This document shows positions 36,848 to 46,097 of a stretch of DNA of 64,000 nucleotides, one piece after another. Positions within the stretch are counted from its first letter, which is position 1, and every line of letters starts with the position of its first letter. The translations under genes and the position numbers were made by a program. The stretch spans positions 62,001 through 126,000 of the forward strand of contig NZ_JBMSDT010000013.1 in assembly GCF_049445795.1 (NCBI RefSeq), in the 5' to 3' direction. A model generated the notes under the pieces. It made no database searches and was not told the DNA's origin. It saw only the letters and a list, made by a program, of their open reading frames with translations. The DNA is from Larkinella sp049445795. Lineage in GTDB: Bacteria > Bacteroidota > Bacteroidia > Cytophagales > Spirosomataceae.

Positions 36848-37705
36848 CTATTCCGCACCCGCAACGCCCTGATGATAGAGCGTCAACCCGGCGATGGGAT
36901 TTTCCAGAATCCGTCGGACGGTCAGGCCTTTGTCATTGGCAACCTGCCGCAAAAGGTCGCTGTAGTAGAATGCCACCGAACCGACGAAGTGAATCGGCAA
37001 CTGTTCATACGCCGGAAACTTGCGGATGTAGGTGTCAAAAAACAGGGCAAAGGCATCGTAAACAAGCTGATAGGCAACCGGATGACTACGGTTATCAAAC
37101 AGAAATTTGGAAAATGAAGCAAAATACCGGTTTGGAAACGGCTGTTTATAGGCCTGATCCAAAACCGTCAGCCGGTCCACATTTGGAAACCGCTTCCGGA
37201 ATTTTTCGGTCAGTTCAGGGGGCAACTGACCGTGCAGATACCGCACTACCAGCGTTTTGCCCAGATAGCCACCGCTGCCTTCGTCACCCAGCCAGAAGCC
37301 GAGCGTACCGCCCAGTTGGGCAATCGTCCGGCCGTCGTACAGGCAGGCATTCGATCCCGTTCCCAAAATGCAGGCAATTCCCGTATCGTGGTGGCACAAC
37401 GCCCGCGCTGCCCCCAGCACATCACTGCTGACTTCAACAGTTTTGGCATCTGGGAAAACTGTCCGGATAGCCCGTTCGACAACCCCACAGGATTCTTCAT
37501 TATTGCAACCGGTACCGTAATAAAATACGTCCGTCACCGTTTCCTGAACGGAAGGGATCAGACTGGTTTGCAATTCAGAAGCAATGGCTGCACTATCCTG
37601 GTAATACGGGTTGAACCCGATGGTGCGGGCCTGCCCGACCTGGCCCTGGGCGTCGAGGGTGCGCCAGTCGGTTTTGGTGGAGCCGCTGTCGGCGATGAGA
37701 ATCAT
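36848..37705 (-). CDS. BadF/BcrA-family sugar kinase (N-acetylglucosamine kinase-like)
   Basis: A 285-residue ASKHA-fold ATPase. The phosphate-1 motif A-D-S-G-S-T-K-T-D-W opens the protein, G-T-G-S-N-A near residue 118 is the second phosphate loop, and G-D-E-G-S-G-G-Y-L-G near 142 is typical of the bacterial N-acetylglucosamine kinase-like group. It would phosphorylate an amino sugar, for instance in cell-wall recycling together with the GH3 enzyme encoded at 51938-55006. It lies 20 nt downstream of the cytochrome b5-like gene and is probably co-transcribed with it. Confidence 0.85.
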   Translation of the reverse strand: MILIADSGSTKTDWRTLDAQGQVGQARTIGFNPYYQDSAAIASELQTSLIPSVQETVTDVFYYGTGCNNEESCGVVERAIRTVFPDAKTVEVSSDVLGAARALCHHDTGIACILGTGSNACLYDGRTIAQLGGTLGFWLGDEGSGGYLGKTLVVRYLHGQLPPELTEKFRKRFPNVDRLTVLDQAYKQPFPNRYFASFSKFLFDNRSHPVAYQLVYDAFALFFDTYIRKFPAYEQLPIHFVGSVAFYYSDLLRQVANDKGLTVRRILENPIAGLTLYHQGVAGAE

Positions 37706-37725
37706 GTTGGTGCGTTATTTGCTGA

Positions 37726-37980
37726 TTAAGTGATTAATTTCCCGACGGCCTGAAAGCGGCTGAATACCCATTCGCCGTGGGGGGCGTCGGCCAGTTCGTC
37801 GGTCAGGTCCTGCCCGGCCCAGTGCTCGTAGTGTTTGCCCTGGCGCCAGAGTCGGCTGGCCGACACATCGTAAATCAGGCCCCGGTACGCACACCAGATT
37901 TCGTCGCGGTCGGAGCCATTGCGGAGCGCCAGTTGCGAGCGGGTGTACTCTTTCAGGGTATTTTGGGGGCCGGTAGACAT
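37726..37980 (-). CDS. Small cytochrome b5-like haem/steroid-binding protein
   Basis: An 84-residue single-domain protein. The I-W-C-A-Y-R-G-L-I-Y-D-V-S start, the G-K-H-Y-E-H-W-A-G-Q-D segment and the later A-P-H-G match the predicted haem/steroid-binding group related to cytochrome b5. The His in K-H-Y-E-H and the His in A-P-H-G are the likely haem-binding candidates. There is no signal peptide, so it is cytoplasmic. It is probably co-transcribed with the kinase 20 nt downstream; the functional link between them is unclear. Confidence 0.75.
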   Translation of the reverse strand: MSTGPQNTLKEYTRSQLALRNGSDRDEIWCAYRGLIYDVSASRLWRQGKHYEHWAGQDLTDELADAPHGEWVFSRFQAVGKLIT

Positions 37981-38107
37981 ACGGTTTTAAACAGTTCAGG
38001 CAGCAAAAATGCAACTTTACCCATAAGTTTAAACACGGATTTCGTAAAAACGCGTAACTTTATCCGGTTACTAATGAACACGAGCCAATCATTTAATTTC
38101 TAGAGAT

Positions 38108-38548
38108 ATGAACAAAATCTTTATCGTCGCCCTGGTGGCTTTAGTAGGGATTGTTACGACGGGTTGCAATAAAAATAAAGTGAAGCCGATTTCAGAACGG
38201 GTTGCAAAGGTATGGTCGGCGCAGAAAGTGGAAGAAAATAACGTGGTTGTTTATACCAAAGGCGGAAGTAATAACGTCAAACCCGCCTATTCACAATTCA
38301 CCCTGGATCTGAGCAACCCCCCGACGGCAGTCATCACACAGGTCGACGGCTTCAAATCCACCGGCCAGTATGAGGTACAGGGTGAAACCAAACTCATCCT
38401 GAAGAACCTGAGCCCGGCCCCGACCGACGGCCCAACGATCGAGTACAACATTGGTTCATCGACGGATAACTCGCTGGAACTTACCCGCACGACGGCCGAC
38501 CGGAAAACCGGCGGTACTACCAACAAATATACCTTATCAAATCCGTAG
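38108..38548 (+). CDS. Lipocalin-like lipoprotein of unknown function
   Basis: A 146-residue lipoprotein (hydrophobic residues 5-15, lipobox T-T-G-C with cysteine at 20). After the lipobox come a W-S-A-Q-K-V segment and alternating strands with T-G-Q-Y-E near residue 80 and late Thr-rich strands. These resemble small lipocalin-like proteins common in Bacteroidota. No binding partner is evident. It precedes thiL by 90 nt on the same strand. Confidence 0.68.
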   Translation: MNKIFIVALVALVGIVTTGCNKNKVKPISERVAKVWSAQKVEENNVVVYTKGGSNNVKPAYSQFTLDLSNPPTAVITQVDGFKSTGQYEVQGETKLILKNLSPAPTDGPTIEYNIGSSTDNSLELTRTTADRKTGGTTNKYTLSNP

Positions 38549-38638
38549 GCGCATTCCCATTCCGATTGCGTTTTACCAAGAACCGTTTTACCGGTTTTGC
38601 CGTTTTCAACCGAAAGCGGCTTTTTGCTTTTAAACACC

Positions 38639-39673
38639 ATGAATACACGAACCGAACTGGAATCATTGGGCGAAATTGGCCTGATCGAGCGATTGAACCG
38701 ATCCATCGGATCGCCGGTATTACCCGAAACCATTCGCGGCATTGGCGACGATGCCGCCGTGATCGATACCGGTGGCCCCGACTACTGGCTGATTTCGACC
38801 GACATGCTGCTGGAAGGCGTTCATTTCGATCTGTCGTATACGCCCCTCAAACACCTGGGTTTTAAGGCCGTGGCCGTGAACGTTTCGGACATTGCCGCCA
38901 TGAACGGCACGCCACTCCAGATTACTGTCAGCATTGCGCTCAGCAACCGGTTTCCGGTCGAAGCCGTGGAGGAACTGTACGAGGGCATCAAGGCCGCCTG
39001 CGAAGCGTACCGCGTCGATCTGATCGGTGGGGATACGACCTCCTCGCGCTCGGGACTGGTCATTTCGGTAACCGTAACCGGCCGGGTGGCCAAGGATAAA
39101 ATCACGTACCGGAATACGGCGCAACCCAACGATGTGGTTTGTGTCACGGGTGATTTGGGGGCGGCTTTCTGCGGATTGCAACTGCTGGAGCGGGAAAAGC
39201 AGGTCTTTCTGGCCGATCCGTCGATGCAACCCGAAATCGGCGAAGACAAAGCCTATGTGCTGGAGCGGCAACTGCGCCCGTCGGCCCGCACTGACATCGT
39301 GTATGAACTCCGGGATTTAGGCATTGTCCCGACGGCCATGATCGACGTCTCCGACGGCCTGGCTTCGGAATTGATCCATATCTGTACCCAATCCAAAACC
39401 GGGGCGGTTATTTTTGACGAAAACCTGCCGATTGACGATGTGACGTACCTGGTGGCAACGGAGCTGAATCTGAGCCCCATCACGGCGGCCCTGAACGGCG
39501 GGGAGGATTATGAACTCCTGTTTACGATTCGGCCGCAGGCATTCGAGAAGCTGAAAAACCACGCCCGCATCACGCCCATCGGCTACCTGACCGACCAGCC
39601 CGACTCCATCCTGCTGGCCACCAAAGCCGGGCAATACACGCCGATCAAAGCGCAGGGGTGGAAACATTTTTAA
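38639..39673 (+). CDS. thiL: Thiamine-phosphate kinase
   Basis: A 344-residue PurM-fold enzyme that phosphorylates thiamine phosphate to thiamine diphosphate, the last step of cofactor synthesis. Visible are G-D-D-A-A-V-I-D near residue 35, S-T-D-M-L-L-E-G-V-H-F near 55, the V-N-V-S-D-I-A-A-M-N-G block near 80 and G-G-D-T-T near 132, followed by D-V-S-D-G-L near 240. The ATG at 38639 was chosen because the conserved N-terminus (E-I-G-L-I) begins soon after it. It converges on manC, with inverted repeat IR-B between them. Confidence 0.93.
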   Translation: MNTRTELESLGEIGLIERLNRSIGSPVLPETIRGIGDDAAVIDTGGPDYWLISTDMLLEGVHFDLSYTPLKHLGFKAVAVNVSDIAAMNGTPLQITVSIALSNRFPVEAVEELYEGIKAACEAYRVDLIGGDTTSSRSGLVISVTVTGRVAKDKITYRNTAQPNDVVCVTGDLGAAFCGLQLLEREKQVFLADPSMQPEIGEDKAYVLERQLRPSARTDIVYELRDLGIVPTAMIDVSDGLASELIHICTQSKTGAVIFDENLPIDDVTYLVATELNLSPITAALNGGEDYELLFTIRPQAFEKLKNHARITPIGYLTDQPDSILLATKAGQYTPIKAQGWKHF

Positions 39674-39674
39674 T

Positions 39675-39775
39675 ACGTAAAATAGCGAATACTGAATATT
39701 GAATAACGAATAATGAACCCTTGCAGCGCCACTTCATTATTCGATATTCGTTGTTCAATATTCGCTATTTCACGT
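39675..39775. repeat. Inverted repeat built from heptamers (IR-B)
   Basis: 43-nt arms (39675-39717 and 39733-39775) matching at 37 of 43 positions around a 15-nt centre. The left arm contains four consecutive GAATAnn 7-mers. It occupies almost all of the 108-nt gap between the convergent thiL and manC stops and could act as a bidirectional terminator without T runs. Confidence 0.92.
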
Positions 39776-39781
39776 TATTCT

Positions 39782-40855
39782 TTACACAAAGTGTGCGCCG
39801 TGGTTTTTGGCGTCGGCGACAAACTCTTTGACTTTTTGTTCTTCTTCTTTGGGGCAAATCAGCAGGACGCCGTCGAATTCAGCGACAATAAAGCCTTCTA
39901 ACCCGCTGATGACCACCAGCTTGTTTTTGGGCGTTTTAATGATGTTATTACTCGTGTTATAAAGCAGGTGAGTGCCGTCGGTCACGTTCTCGTTTTCGTC
40001 TTTGCCCGAGACTTCGTAGAGTGATTTCCAGGTACCCAGATCCGACCAGCCGAAATCACTCAGGACAACGTAAACATTCTGGGCTTTCTCCATAATGCCG
40101 TTGTCGATGGAGATGCTTTTGCAGAGCGAATACGCTTTGTTAATGAACGGCTCTTCTTTCTCGGTATAATACCATTCGTTGCCTTCGGCAAAAATCTCGG
40201 CGGTTTCCGGCATATAGGCTTCAAACGCCTGGCGAATCGCCTGGGCGTTCCAGACAAAAATACCGGCGTTCCAGACGAATTCACCGCTCTCCAGAAATTG
40301 TTTGGCCAGTTCCAGGTGCGGTTTTTCGGTAAAGGTTTTCACCTTTTTGACGCCTTTGTCGTCGGAGTCCGGAATGTATTGAATATAGCCGTAACCCGTA
40401 TCCGGGCGGCTGGGCTGAATCCCCAGTGTAACCAGAATGTTCTGACCGGCGGTAGCATCCAGCGCTGTCTGAATTGTAGCCCGGAATTCGTCTTCTTTCA
40501 AAATAATGTGGTCGGCCGGAGCCACGACCATGTTGGCCTCGGGGTCTTTCTGTGCGATTTTGTAGGCTGCGTACGCTACGCAGGGGGCGGTATTCCGTCG
40601 AACCGGTTCACACAAAATCTGGTCGTCGCTCAGATACGGAAGCTGATCTTTGACAAGTTTATGGTATTCAGAACTGGTAACGATATAGATATTTTCCGGT
40701 GGACAAATCCCATCGAAACGCTCGGCAGTTTGTTGCAGCAATGACTTGCCGGTGCCAAGAACATCATGAAACTGTTTGGGATTGTTGGTACGGCTGAACG
40801 GCCAGAAACGGGTTCCGACACCCCCCGCCATGATAACGACATAATTATGATTCAT
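39782..40855 (-). CDS. manC: Mannose-1-phosphate guanylyltransferase
   Basis: A 357-residue nucleotidyltransferase that makes GDP-mannose from GTP and mannose-1-phosphate. The signature M-A-G-G-V-G-T-R-F-W-P-F-S-R lies at residues 9-22, P-K-Q-F follows, and T-E-K-P near residue 170 carries the catalytic-site Lys. Its length corresponds to the single-function type without the C-terminal isomerase cupin. GDP-mannose would feed surface glycans and may serve the glycosyltransferases at 17-31 kb, although it is 14 kb away from that cluster. Confidence 0.93.
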   Translation of the reverse strand: MNHNYVVIMAGGVGTRFWPFSRTNNPKQFHDVLGTGKSLLQQTAERFDGICPPENIYIVTSSEYHKLVKDQLPYLSDDQILCEPVRRNTAPCVAYAAYKIAQKDPEANMVVAPADHIILKEDEFRATIQTALDATAGQNILVTLGIQPSRPDTGYGYIQYIPDSDDKGVKKVKTFTEKPHLELAKQFLESGEFVWNAGIFVWNAQAIRQAFEAYMPETAEIFAEGNEWYYTEKEEPFINKAYSLCKSISIDNGIMEKAQNVYVVLSDFGWSDLGTWKSLYEVSGKDENENVTDGTHLLYNTSNNIIKTPKNKLVVISGLEGFIVAEFDGVLLICPKEEEQKVKEFVADAKNHGAHFV

Positions 40856-41225
40856 ACCAAATAATTCGAGTAAGATTTAATCTGTAAAATGAATAAAGGG
40901 TCACTAAGCTACAAGGATTGCGATTAAAAGTTAGTTTCGAATAGGTTTTCTTATTGAAGGACAATGTAGCGTTAACATTTTTTGACAATAAACAAAGTTA
41001 CCGAATCGTCTATACGAATCACAAGTAACAGGATTTAAGTGATTGTTAAAAAGCCACCTACGAAACGTATAATAAGTTCGTAAATTTTTGATAATCAATT
41101 TTGTAAGGGCGTAACCCGATTATTTGCCGGATAACCGGTGGTAATTCCTGGGATTTATTGTAATTTCCTTGCCTTCATCGGCTTCATTCTTAACTCATTA
41201 TTTATCGGTAAAACAGTACCTGACC
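40856..41225. other. Divergent intergenic region, manC / TonB receptor
   Basis: 370 nt, AT-rich, without a credible gene. It must carry promoters for both divergent genes, but no perfect TAnnTTTG element was found on either strand. Confidence 0.5.
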
Positions 41226-44200
41226 ATGAGAAAATGCAGTAAGCAGTTCCTCCTGTCTGCCGGATTGTGGTTGACGCTGATCACAGGATGCTTTGCACAA
41301 ACAAAACTTGCCGGACAAATTGTCGAAAGCAATACGTCTGAACCGTTGGTAGGCGTTAGTGTAGTTGTGAAAGGCACCATTGCCGGAACCATTACGGATG
41401 CCAAAGGACGATTTTCGCTGACGACCTCCGCGCCCACCCCGCTGACGCTGGTGGTTTCGTCAGTCGGTTTTCAGACGCAGGAAATTGCCGTAACCAGCCC
41501 GACAGAATTGAAAATTCAATTGAAAGAGCAGGTTATGCTGGGCCAGGAAGTGGTCGTTTCGGCTTCGCGGGTGGAGGAAAGCGTCATGCAATCGCCGGTT
41601 TCGGTGGAAAAAATAGACATTCGAACCATTCAATCGACCCCGGCTGCGACGTTTTACGATGCCTTGCTTAACCTCAAGGGCGTCGACATGACGACGCAGA
41701 GTCTGATGTTCCGGTCGGTCAACGTGCGGGGCTTTGGGGCCAACGGCAACACCCGCGTGGTCCAACTAGTCGATGGCATGGACAACCAGGCGCCGGGGCT
41801 CAACTTCTCGGTGGGCAACATTGCTGGTATTTCGGAGCTGGATGTCGAAAGTGTTGAGTTACTGCCCGGCGCTGCCTCGGCTCTTTACGGCCCCAATGCT
41901 GTCAACGGGCTGTTGCTGATGAGCAGTAAGAACCCGTTTCAGTACCAGGGGCTAAGCGCGTATGCCAAAACCGGCATCATGTCGGCCAGCAACCGCAGCA
42001 CCGCCACCACCCCGTTCTATGACGCCGGTTTTCGGTACGCCAAAGCCTTCAGCAATCGACTGGCGTTTAAACTCAGCGCGTCGTACATCAGCGCTACCGA
42101 CTGGCAGGCTACCGACTGGCGGGATCAGAGTTTTACGAACGGTTTTACGCTGGCCAACGGCACCCGCCCGGGCAATCCGGGCTACGATGGCGTCAACATT
42201 TACGGCGATGCCAGCGCAAACCTGAATGCGTTTCAATCGACGGTAGCCCAGTTGTTGCCGATCCCCGTTGAACAAATAGCCCTGCTCTCGCCGGATCTGG
42301 CCCGAATCATTGGTGGAGTGAATCAGCTCTCGGCGGCTACGAACATTCCGGCTACCCAGATCGTCAACGACGTATTGCTGCCTAACGTAACGGTTTCGCG
42401 AACGGGGTACAGCGAGCAGGATCTGGTGAATTACAAAGTCAGCAGCCTGAAACTCAACGGCGCCCTGCACTACCGCATCAACGACCGGCTGGAAGCCATT
42501 TTGCAGGCCAACTGGGGAACGGGAACGACGGCGTATACGGGTCAGGATCGGTTTTACATCAAAGGCTTCAGCATTGGTCAGTACAAAGCTGAACTTCGGG
42601 GGGCCAACTTTTTCGTGCGGGCCTATACCACCCAGGAGCGTTCCGGCGATTCGTTCTCGATTGGGCTCTTGGGTCAGGGCATCAATGAAGCCTGGAAACC
42701 CAGTCTGGATCAAAGCAATCTGGTGGGCTCGTGGTTCCCGCAGTATGCCTTCGCTTACGCGGGTGGGGCGTTGCAGACCTTCAGTACCGCACTCATGCAG
42801 GCAATGGCGACCAATCCGGCCACGGCTTACCAAACCGCGCTGAATGCCGTAAATGCGGTTTCCGGAAACCTGCACACCGCAGCCCGGACGGCGGCCAATC
42901 AGGGGCGGTTTTTGCCCGGAACTCCCCAGTTTGACCAGGCTGCGGCTACCGTATCCGGCCGCCCGCTGCCCGGAACGTTGCCTAATCTGGGTGCAAAATT
43001 TCTGGACAAAACGAACCTGTACCACGGTGAGTTTATGTATAATTTCAGCAAACTCATTGATCCGAAAACCCTGGAATTGCTGGTGGGCGGTAACTTTCGG
43101 CAGTATGCGCTCAACTCCGGGGGAACTATCTTTGCCCTGGATGAACAAAATAACGAATACCGGATCAACGAGTACGGCGGTTACGCGCAGGTGGCCAAAA
43201 CCGTGGCCGACATACTGAAGCTGACCGGCTCGTTGCGGTACGACAAAAACATCAACTTCAAGGGGCAGTTCAGCCCCCGCCTATCGGCGGTGCTGACGCT
43301 GGACAAGGTACACAACATCCGGGCATCGTTCCAGCGCGGTTTTCGGATTCCGACCGCCCAGGCGCAGTACATTGACCTGAACACGCCGACCAATCACCTG
43401 ATTGGCGGTTTGCCCATGTTCCGAGACCGGTATAATTTCAGCGGAAACCCGGTTTACACGCTGGAATCCGTCCGGGCGTTCGGAACCGCACTCGGGCAGG
43501 GAGCATCGCCAGCTCAGGCGGCTTCGTCGTTGCAGGTCTATGAGGCCAAAGAGTGGGAGCCGGAGCGGGTCGAGACGTATGAAATTGGCTATAAGAGCCT
43601 GCTTGGGAATAAGTTATTTGTCGATGCTTATTATTACAACAACCGCTTTCTAAATTTTGAAGGAACGCAGGTGGTGGTGCAGGGACTTCAACCGGCTACG
43701 GCGGACAATCCGCAATCACTCCTGCAACTGATTAGTGGGACAACCCGTAACCTGTACGGTTTTTACGTCAATGCGCCGGTGCAGGTCAGAAACCACGGCT
43801 GGGCCATCAGCGCCGATTACCTGCTGCCGGGGAATTTTGTCGTTGGCGGTAATATTGCTTACAATGCCCTGACCAACCGCGATAAGCTGCCTGCTGATTT
43901 CGTGCCGTTCTTCAACTCCCCGAAATACCGGTATAACCTGTCGGTCGGAAACCGGAATGTTCGCAATACCGGTTTTGGCTTTAATGTGGTCTGGCGGCAT
44001 CAGGATGGGTTCCTTTGGGAGTCGAGTTTTGCCAACACAGAGGCAACCCTTCGCCGGGAAACCACCATTCCGGCCTACAACACACTGGATGCGCAGGTTA
44101 GTAAACGAATACCGGGTATCAAATCCGTGCTGAAAGTGGGCGGGACCAATGTTCTGGGAACACTTTATACCCAGGGCTGGGGAAATCCCAGCGTCGGTGG

Positions 44201-44246
44201 AATGTATTATGTCTCGCTGACGTTCGACGAGTTGATGAATCGTTGA
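41226..44246 (+). CDS. TonB-dependent outer-membrane receptor
   Basis: A 1006-residue receptor. After a signal peptide (ends C-F-A-Q) there is a carboxypeptidase-regulatory-like domain (residues about 25-110, with G-V-S-V-V-V-K-G-T and T-D-A-K-G-R-F-S-L), then a plug domain (V-V-V-S-A-S-R-V-E-E-S; N-V-R-G-F-G near 175; P-G-A-A-S-A-L-Y-G-P-N-A near 220) and a 22-strand-type barrel. It imports large or scarce nutrients with TonB energy. No SusD partner is present, so it is not a typical SusCD glycan pair; siderophore, vitamin or oligosaccharide uptake are all open. The adjacent B12-dependent regulator makes cobalamin a speculative candidate. Confidence 0.9.
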   Translation: MRKCSKQFLLSAGLWLTLITGCFAQTKLAGQIVESNTSEPLVGVSVVVKGTIAGTITDAKGRFSLTTSAPTPLTLVVSSVGFQTQEIAVTSPTELKIQLKEQVMLGQEVVVSASRVEESVMQSPVSVEKIDIRTIQSTPAATFYDALLNLKGVDMTTQSLMFRSVNVRGFGANGNTRVVQLVDGMDNQAPGLNFSVGNIAGISELDVESVELLPGAASALYGPNAVNGLLLMSSKNPFQYQGLSAYAKTGIMSASNRSTATTPFYDAGFRYAKAFSNRLAFKLSASYISATDWQATDWRDQSFTNGFTLANGTRPGNPGYDGVNIYGDASANLNAFQSTVAQLLPIPVEQIALLSPDLARIIGGVNQLSAATNIPATQIVNDVLLPNVTVSRTGYSEQDLVNYKVSSLKLNGALHYRINDRLEAILQANWGTGTTAYTGQDRFYIKGFSIGQYKAELRGANFFVRAYTTQERSGDSFSIGLLGQGINEAWKPSLDQSNLVGSWFPQYAFAYAGGALQTFSTALMQAMATNPATAYQTALNAVNAVSGNLHTAARTAANQGRFLPGTPQFDQAAATVSGRPLPGTLPNLGAKFLDKTNLYHGEFMYNFSKLIDPKTLELLVGGNFRQYALNSGGTIFALDEQNNEYRINEYGGYAQVAKTVADILKLTGSLRYDKNINFKGQFSPRLSAVLTLDKVHNIRASFQRGFRIPTAQAQYIDLNTPTNHLIGGLPMFRDRYNFSGNPVYTLESVRAFGTALGQGASPAQAASSLQVYEAKEWEPERVETYEIGYKSLLGNKLFVDAYYYNNRFLNFEGTQVVVQGLQPATADNPQSLLQLISGTTRNLYGFYVNAPVQVRNHGWAISADYLLPGNFVVGGNIAYNALTNRDKLPADFVPFFNSPKYRYNLSVGNRNVRNTGFGFNVVWRHQDGFLWESSFANTEATLRRETTIPAYNTLDAQVSKRIPGIKSVLKVGGTNVLGTLYTQGWGNPSVGGMYYVSLTFDELMNR

Positions 44247-44273
44247 GGTACTTGGCGGACGTGGTAAGCGGAG

Positions 44274-44303
44274 AAAGCCTTTCCAACAGGAAGGGCCTTT
44301 TTT
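44274..44303 (+). terminator. Terminator of the TonB receptor gene
   Basis: A CCTTTCC/GGAAGGG stem with a 4-nt loop followed by six T, 27 nt after the stop codon; it abuts the stop of the convergent regulator gene. Confidence 0.78.
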
Positions 44304-45181
44304 CAGGTACTGGCAATGCGGATAAGATCTTCGATCTGGTTGATGATCAGAACATTGTCGGGTGTGTCGATGTCTTGCCCTACTACCTGATAACCAGTGA
44401 AAAGCAACTGAGCCGCTGGAAACCGGTCGGCCAGTTTGTTGACGAAGGGCTGTACTTCGTGGTTGCTGGGCGACGAGGTAATCGAGGCAAAGATATAGTC
44501 TGGTTTGTGCTGCTCATAGACGTACTCTAGCTCGCTCAGGGGCAAGCTCTGGCCCAGGTAAATCACCTTATTTTGCCGCGCCCGGATGACGTAGTTGGCA
44601 AAGAGCAAACCGATTTCGTGCAATTCGCCTTCCGGTAGAAACAGCAGGTATTTTTTGGCGTTCGGGCGTTGCTTGCTGACCTGGCCGTCGATGGCAACAA
44701 TGATTTTCTGCCGGATCAGGTTCGACATGAAATGCTCCTGAGCCGGGCCGATCGAACCCGTTACCCAGAGCGTACCGATGCGGCTCAGGAACGGATAAAT
44801 GATGTGAATCATCGTGTTCTCGAAGCCGAATTGTAAAATGTTGGTGCTGATTATTTTTTCAAACCGGTCTTCGTCCAGATCAATCATGGAAATTGTCAGG
44901 GCGTGAATCTGGTCGGGGTAGTTGAGTTTACGGTCAGAGATGGTAATGACTTCCTTGGTCATCTCGTCCAGCGACATCTTCGAGATTTCCGAAATCTTAA
45001 AACCGTGATCTTTCAGCAACGAAATATTCAGCACTAGCTTCAGATCCACATCGTCGTATGTGCGAATGTTGGTATCGGTTCGCTTCGGCGAGATGATATT
45101 GTAGCGCTGTTCCCAGATTCGGAGCGTGTGTGCTTTAATGCCCGATAGCTGTTCCAGATCTCTGATCGAGTAATTACTCAT
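44303..45181 (-). CDS. MerR-family regulator with cobalamin-binding domain (CarH/LitR-like)
   Basis: A 292-residue protein in three parts: a MerR winged-helix DNA-binding domain (residues 1-70, with T-L-R-I-W-E-Q-R-Y), a four-helix cap (about 85-165) and a B12-binding Rossmann domain (175-290). The cap has the W139-x9-E149-H150 motif that in CarH covers the upper face of adenosylcobalamin. The B12 domain has E186-L-H188-E-I-G191, matching the E/D-x-H-x2-G lower-ligand motif. CarH proteins repress carotenoid genes in the dark and release DNA when light breaks the Co-C bond. The neighbouring carotenoid gene supports that role. The residue after the cap Trp is Val rather than the His described for Thermus CarH. 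Confidence 0.86.
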   Translation of the reverse strand: MSNYSIRDLEQLSGIKAHTLRIWEQRYNIISPKRTDTNIRTYDDVDLKLVLNISLLKDHGFKISEISKMSLDEMTKEVITISDRKLNYPDQIHALTISMIDLDEDRFEKIISTNILQFGFENTMIHIIYPFLSRIGTLWVTGSIGPAQEHFMSNLIRQKIIVAIDGQVSKQRPNAKKYLLFLPEGELHEIGLLFANYVIRARQNKVIYLGQSLPLSELEYVYEQHKPDYIFASITSSPSNHEVQPFVNKLADRFPAAQLLFTGYQVVGQDIDTPDNVLIINQIEDLIRIAST

Positions 45182-45186
45182 GGGAA

Positions 45187-45194
45187 TTGTACAA
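45187..45194. promoter_or_regulatory. Candidate operator near the regulator start
   Basis: The palindrome TTGTACAA lies 5 nt upstream of the ATG of the CarH-like gene. CarH/LitR-type operators contain TGTA/TACA half-sites, so this might be an autoregulatory site. A single 8-bp palindrome is weak evidence. Confidence 0.25.
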
Positions 45195-45404
45195 ATTGCA
45201 GTTTTCGTTAGGTAGGTTTATCGCAAAATGAGTTACGTATAGACGTATTCAGGTGCAATTTTGTTAGTTTAAGTTCAGTATGCTGAGTTACAAGATACAA
45301 AAAGAAAACCGACAAAGGATGCGCACAGCTTAAGAAAAATTGTAATAATCGGATATGCCAACAAACTTGCCCAGTGATATAAAACCGTAAATATCTAAAA
45401 TTGT

Positions 45405-46052
45405 TTATAAACTAGTTAGAAAGAATACTATGTTGTTGACGGCAAAGAACAGAAATTGCAGGAGCAGCAGGGGGAGGGCCAGGCGGTTTTGCTTTCGAAA
45501 GGGCAGGCCGTACCAGATACCCAGAATGACCAGGGAGACAATCCACCAGCCCAGGTAATTCCGAATCGGAATAGAGGGTTCGAGCCAAGTCCAGAAATCC
45601 ATCCGAACCGCAACGGGTTCGATCAACACATCCAGCAAAACCATCAGCGAAGCCGCCACGATGGTTTTCAAATACACCGGCAGAGTAAACCGGTCGCAGA
45701 TGACACCACAGCAATAAGTCAGCATCAGCCAGTTTACACCAATTACCAGGGGAACCTCCCAGAGTGCCCAGCCCAGCGTAGCACCGTAGGCGTAATTGCC
45801 AAAAACAAAACCAGTGTGGACGCCCAGCACCTCGACCAAAAAGCCGAGTACGGTCGCCAGTGCGCAGTAGAAAAGAAAAGACGGTTTCCAGTCGGTATGA
45901 AATAGCAACAGAAAGAACAGCGAACCCAGTAAATTGAACGGAACCAGACTCCGGAACAGCGGAGCCCATGTCGGTACCTGCAGGCCAACGATTCCGGCGG
46001 TATAAGCCAGCAGCAGCAGGATCAATACAGGACGGTATAACCGGTCGGGCAT
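45405..46052 (-). CDS. cruF: Carotenoid hydratase-like membrane protein (CruF/DUF422)
   Basis: A 215-residue protein with six to seven hydrophobic segments and almost no loops. The pattern L-G-V-H-T-G-x-x-F-G-x-Y-x-Y-G near residue 75, then G-W-x-L-W-E-V-P-L-V-I-G-x-N-W and a D-V-L-I-E-P-V-A-V segment, is diagnostic of the CruF/bisanhydrobacterioruberin hydratase family, which hydrates end groups of acyclic carotenoids. It is transcribed toward the CarH-like regulator gene with a 223-nt gap. Other carotenoid genes (crtB, crtI) are not in the window. Confidence 0.85.
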   Translation of the reverse strand: MPDRLYRPVLILLLLAYTAGIVGLQVPTWAPLFRSLVPFNLLGSLFFLLLFHTDWKPSFLFYCALATVLGFLVEVLGVHTGFVFGNYAYGATLGWALWEVPLVIGVNWLMLTYCCGVICDRFTLPVYLKTIVAASLMVLLDVLIEPVAVRMDFWTWLEPSIPIRNYLGWWIVSLVILGIWYGLPFRKQNRLALPLLLLQFLFFAVNNIVFFLTSL

Positions 46053-46097
46053 AGGGGCAGTGGCAGCGAATGGTTAGGAATCCGGAACGGAAAGACG

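Noticed and set aside
41952..43148. A 398-codon open frame on the minus strand inside the TonB receptor gene
   Set aside because: It is antisense to a complete, well-recognised receptor and has no motif or sensible composition; long antisense frames are common in this GC-rich coding DNA.
45405..45420. A carotenoid operon beyond cruF
   Set aside because: No crtB, crtI or crtY homologue is present in the neighbouring genes; only the hydratase gene could be supported.
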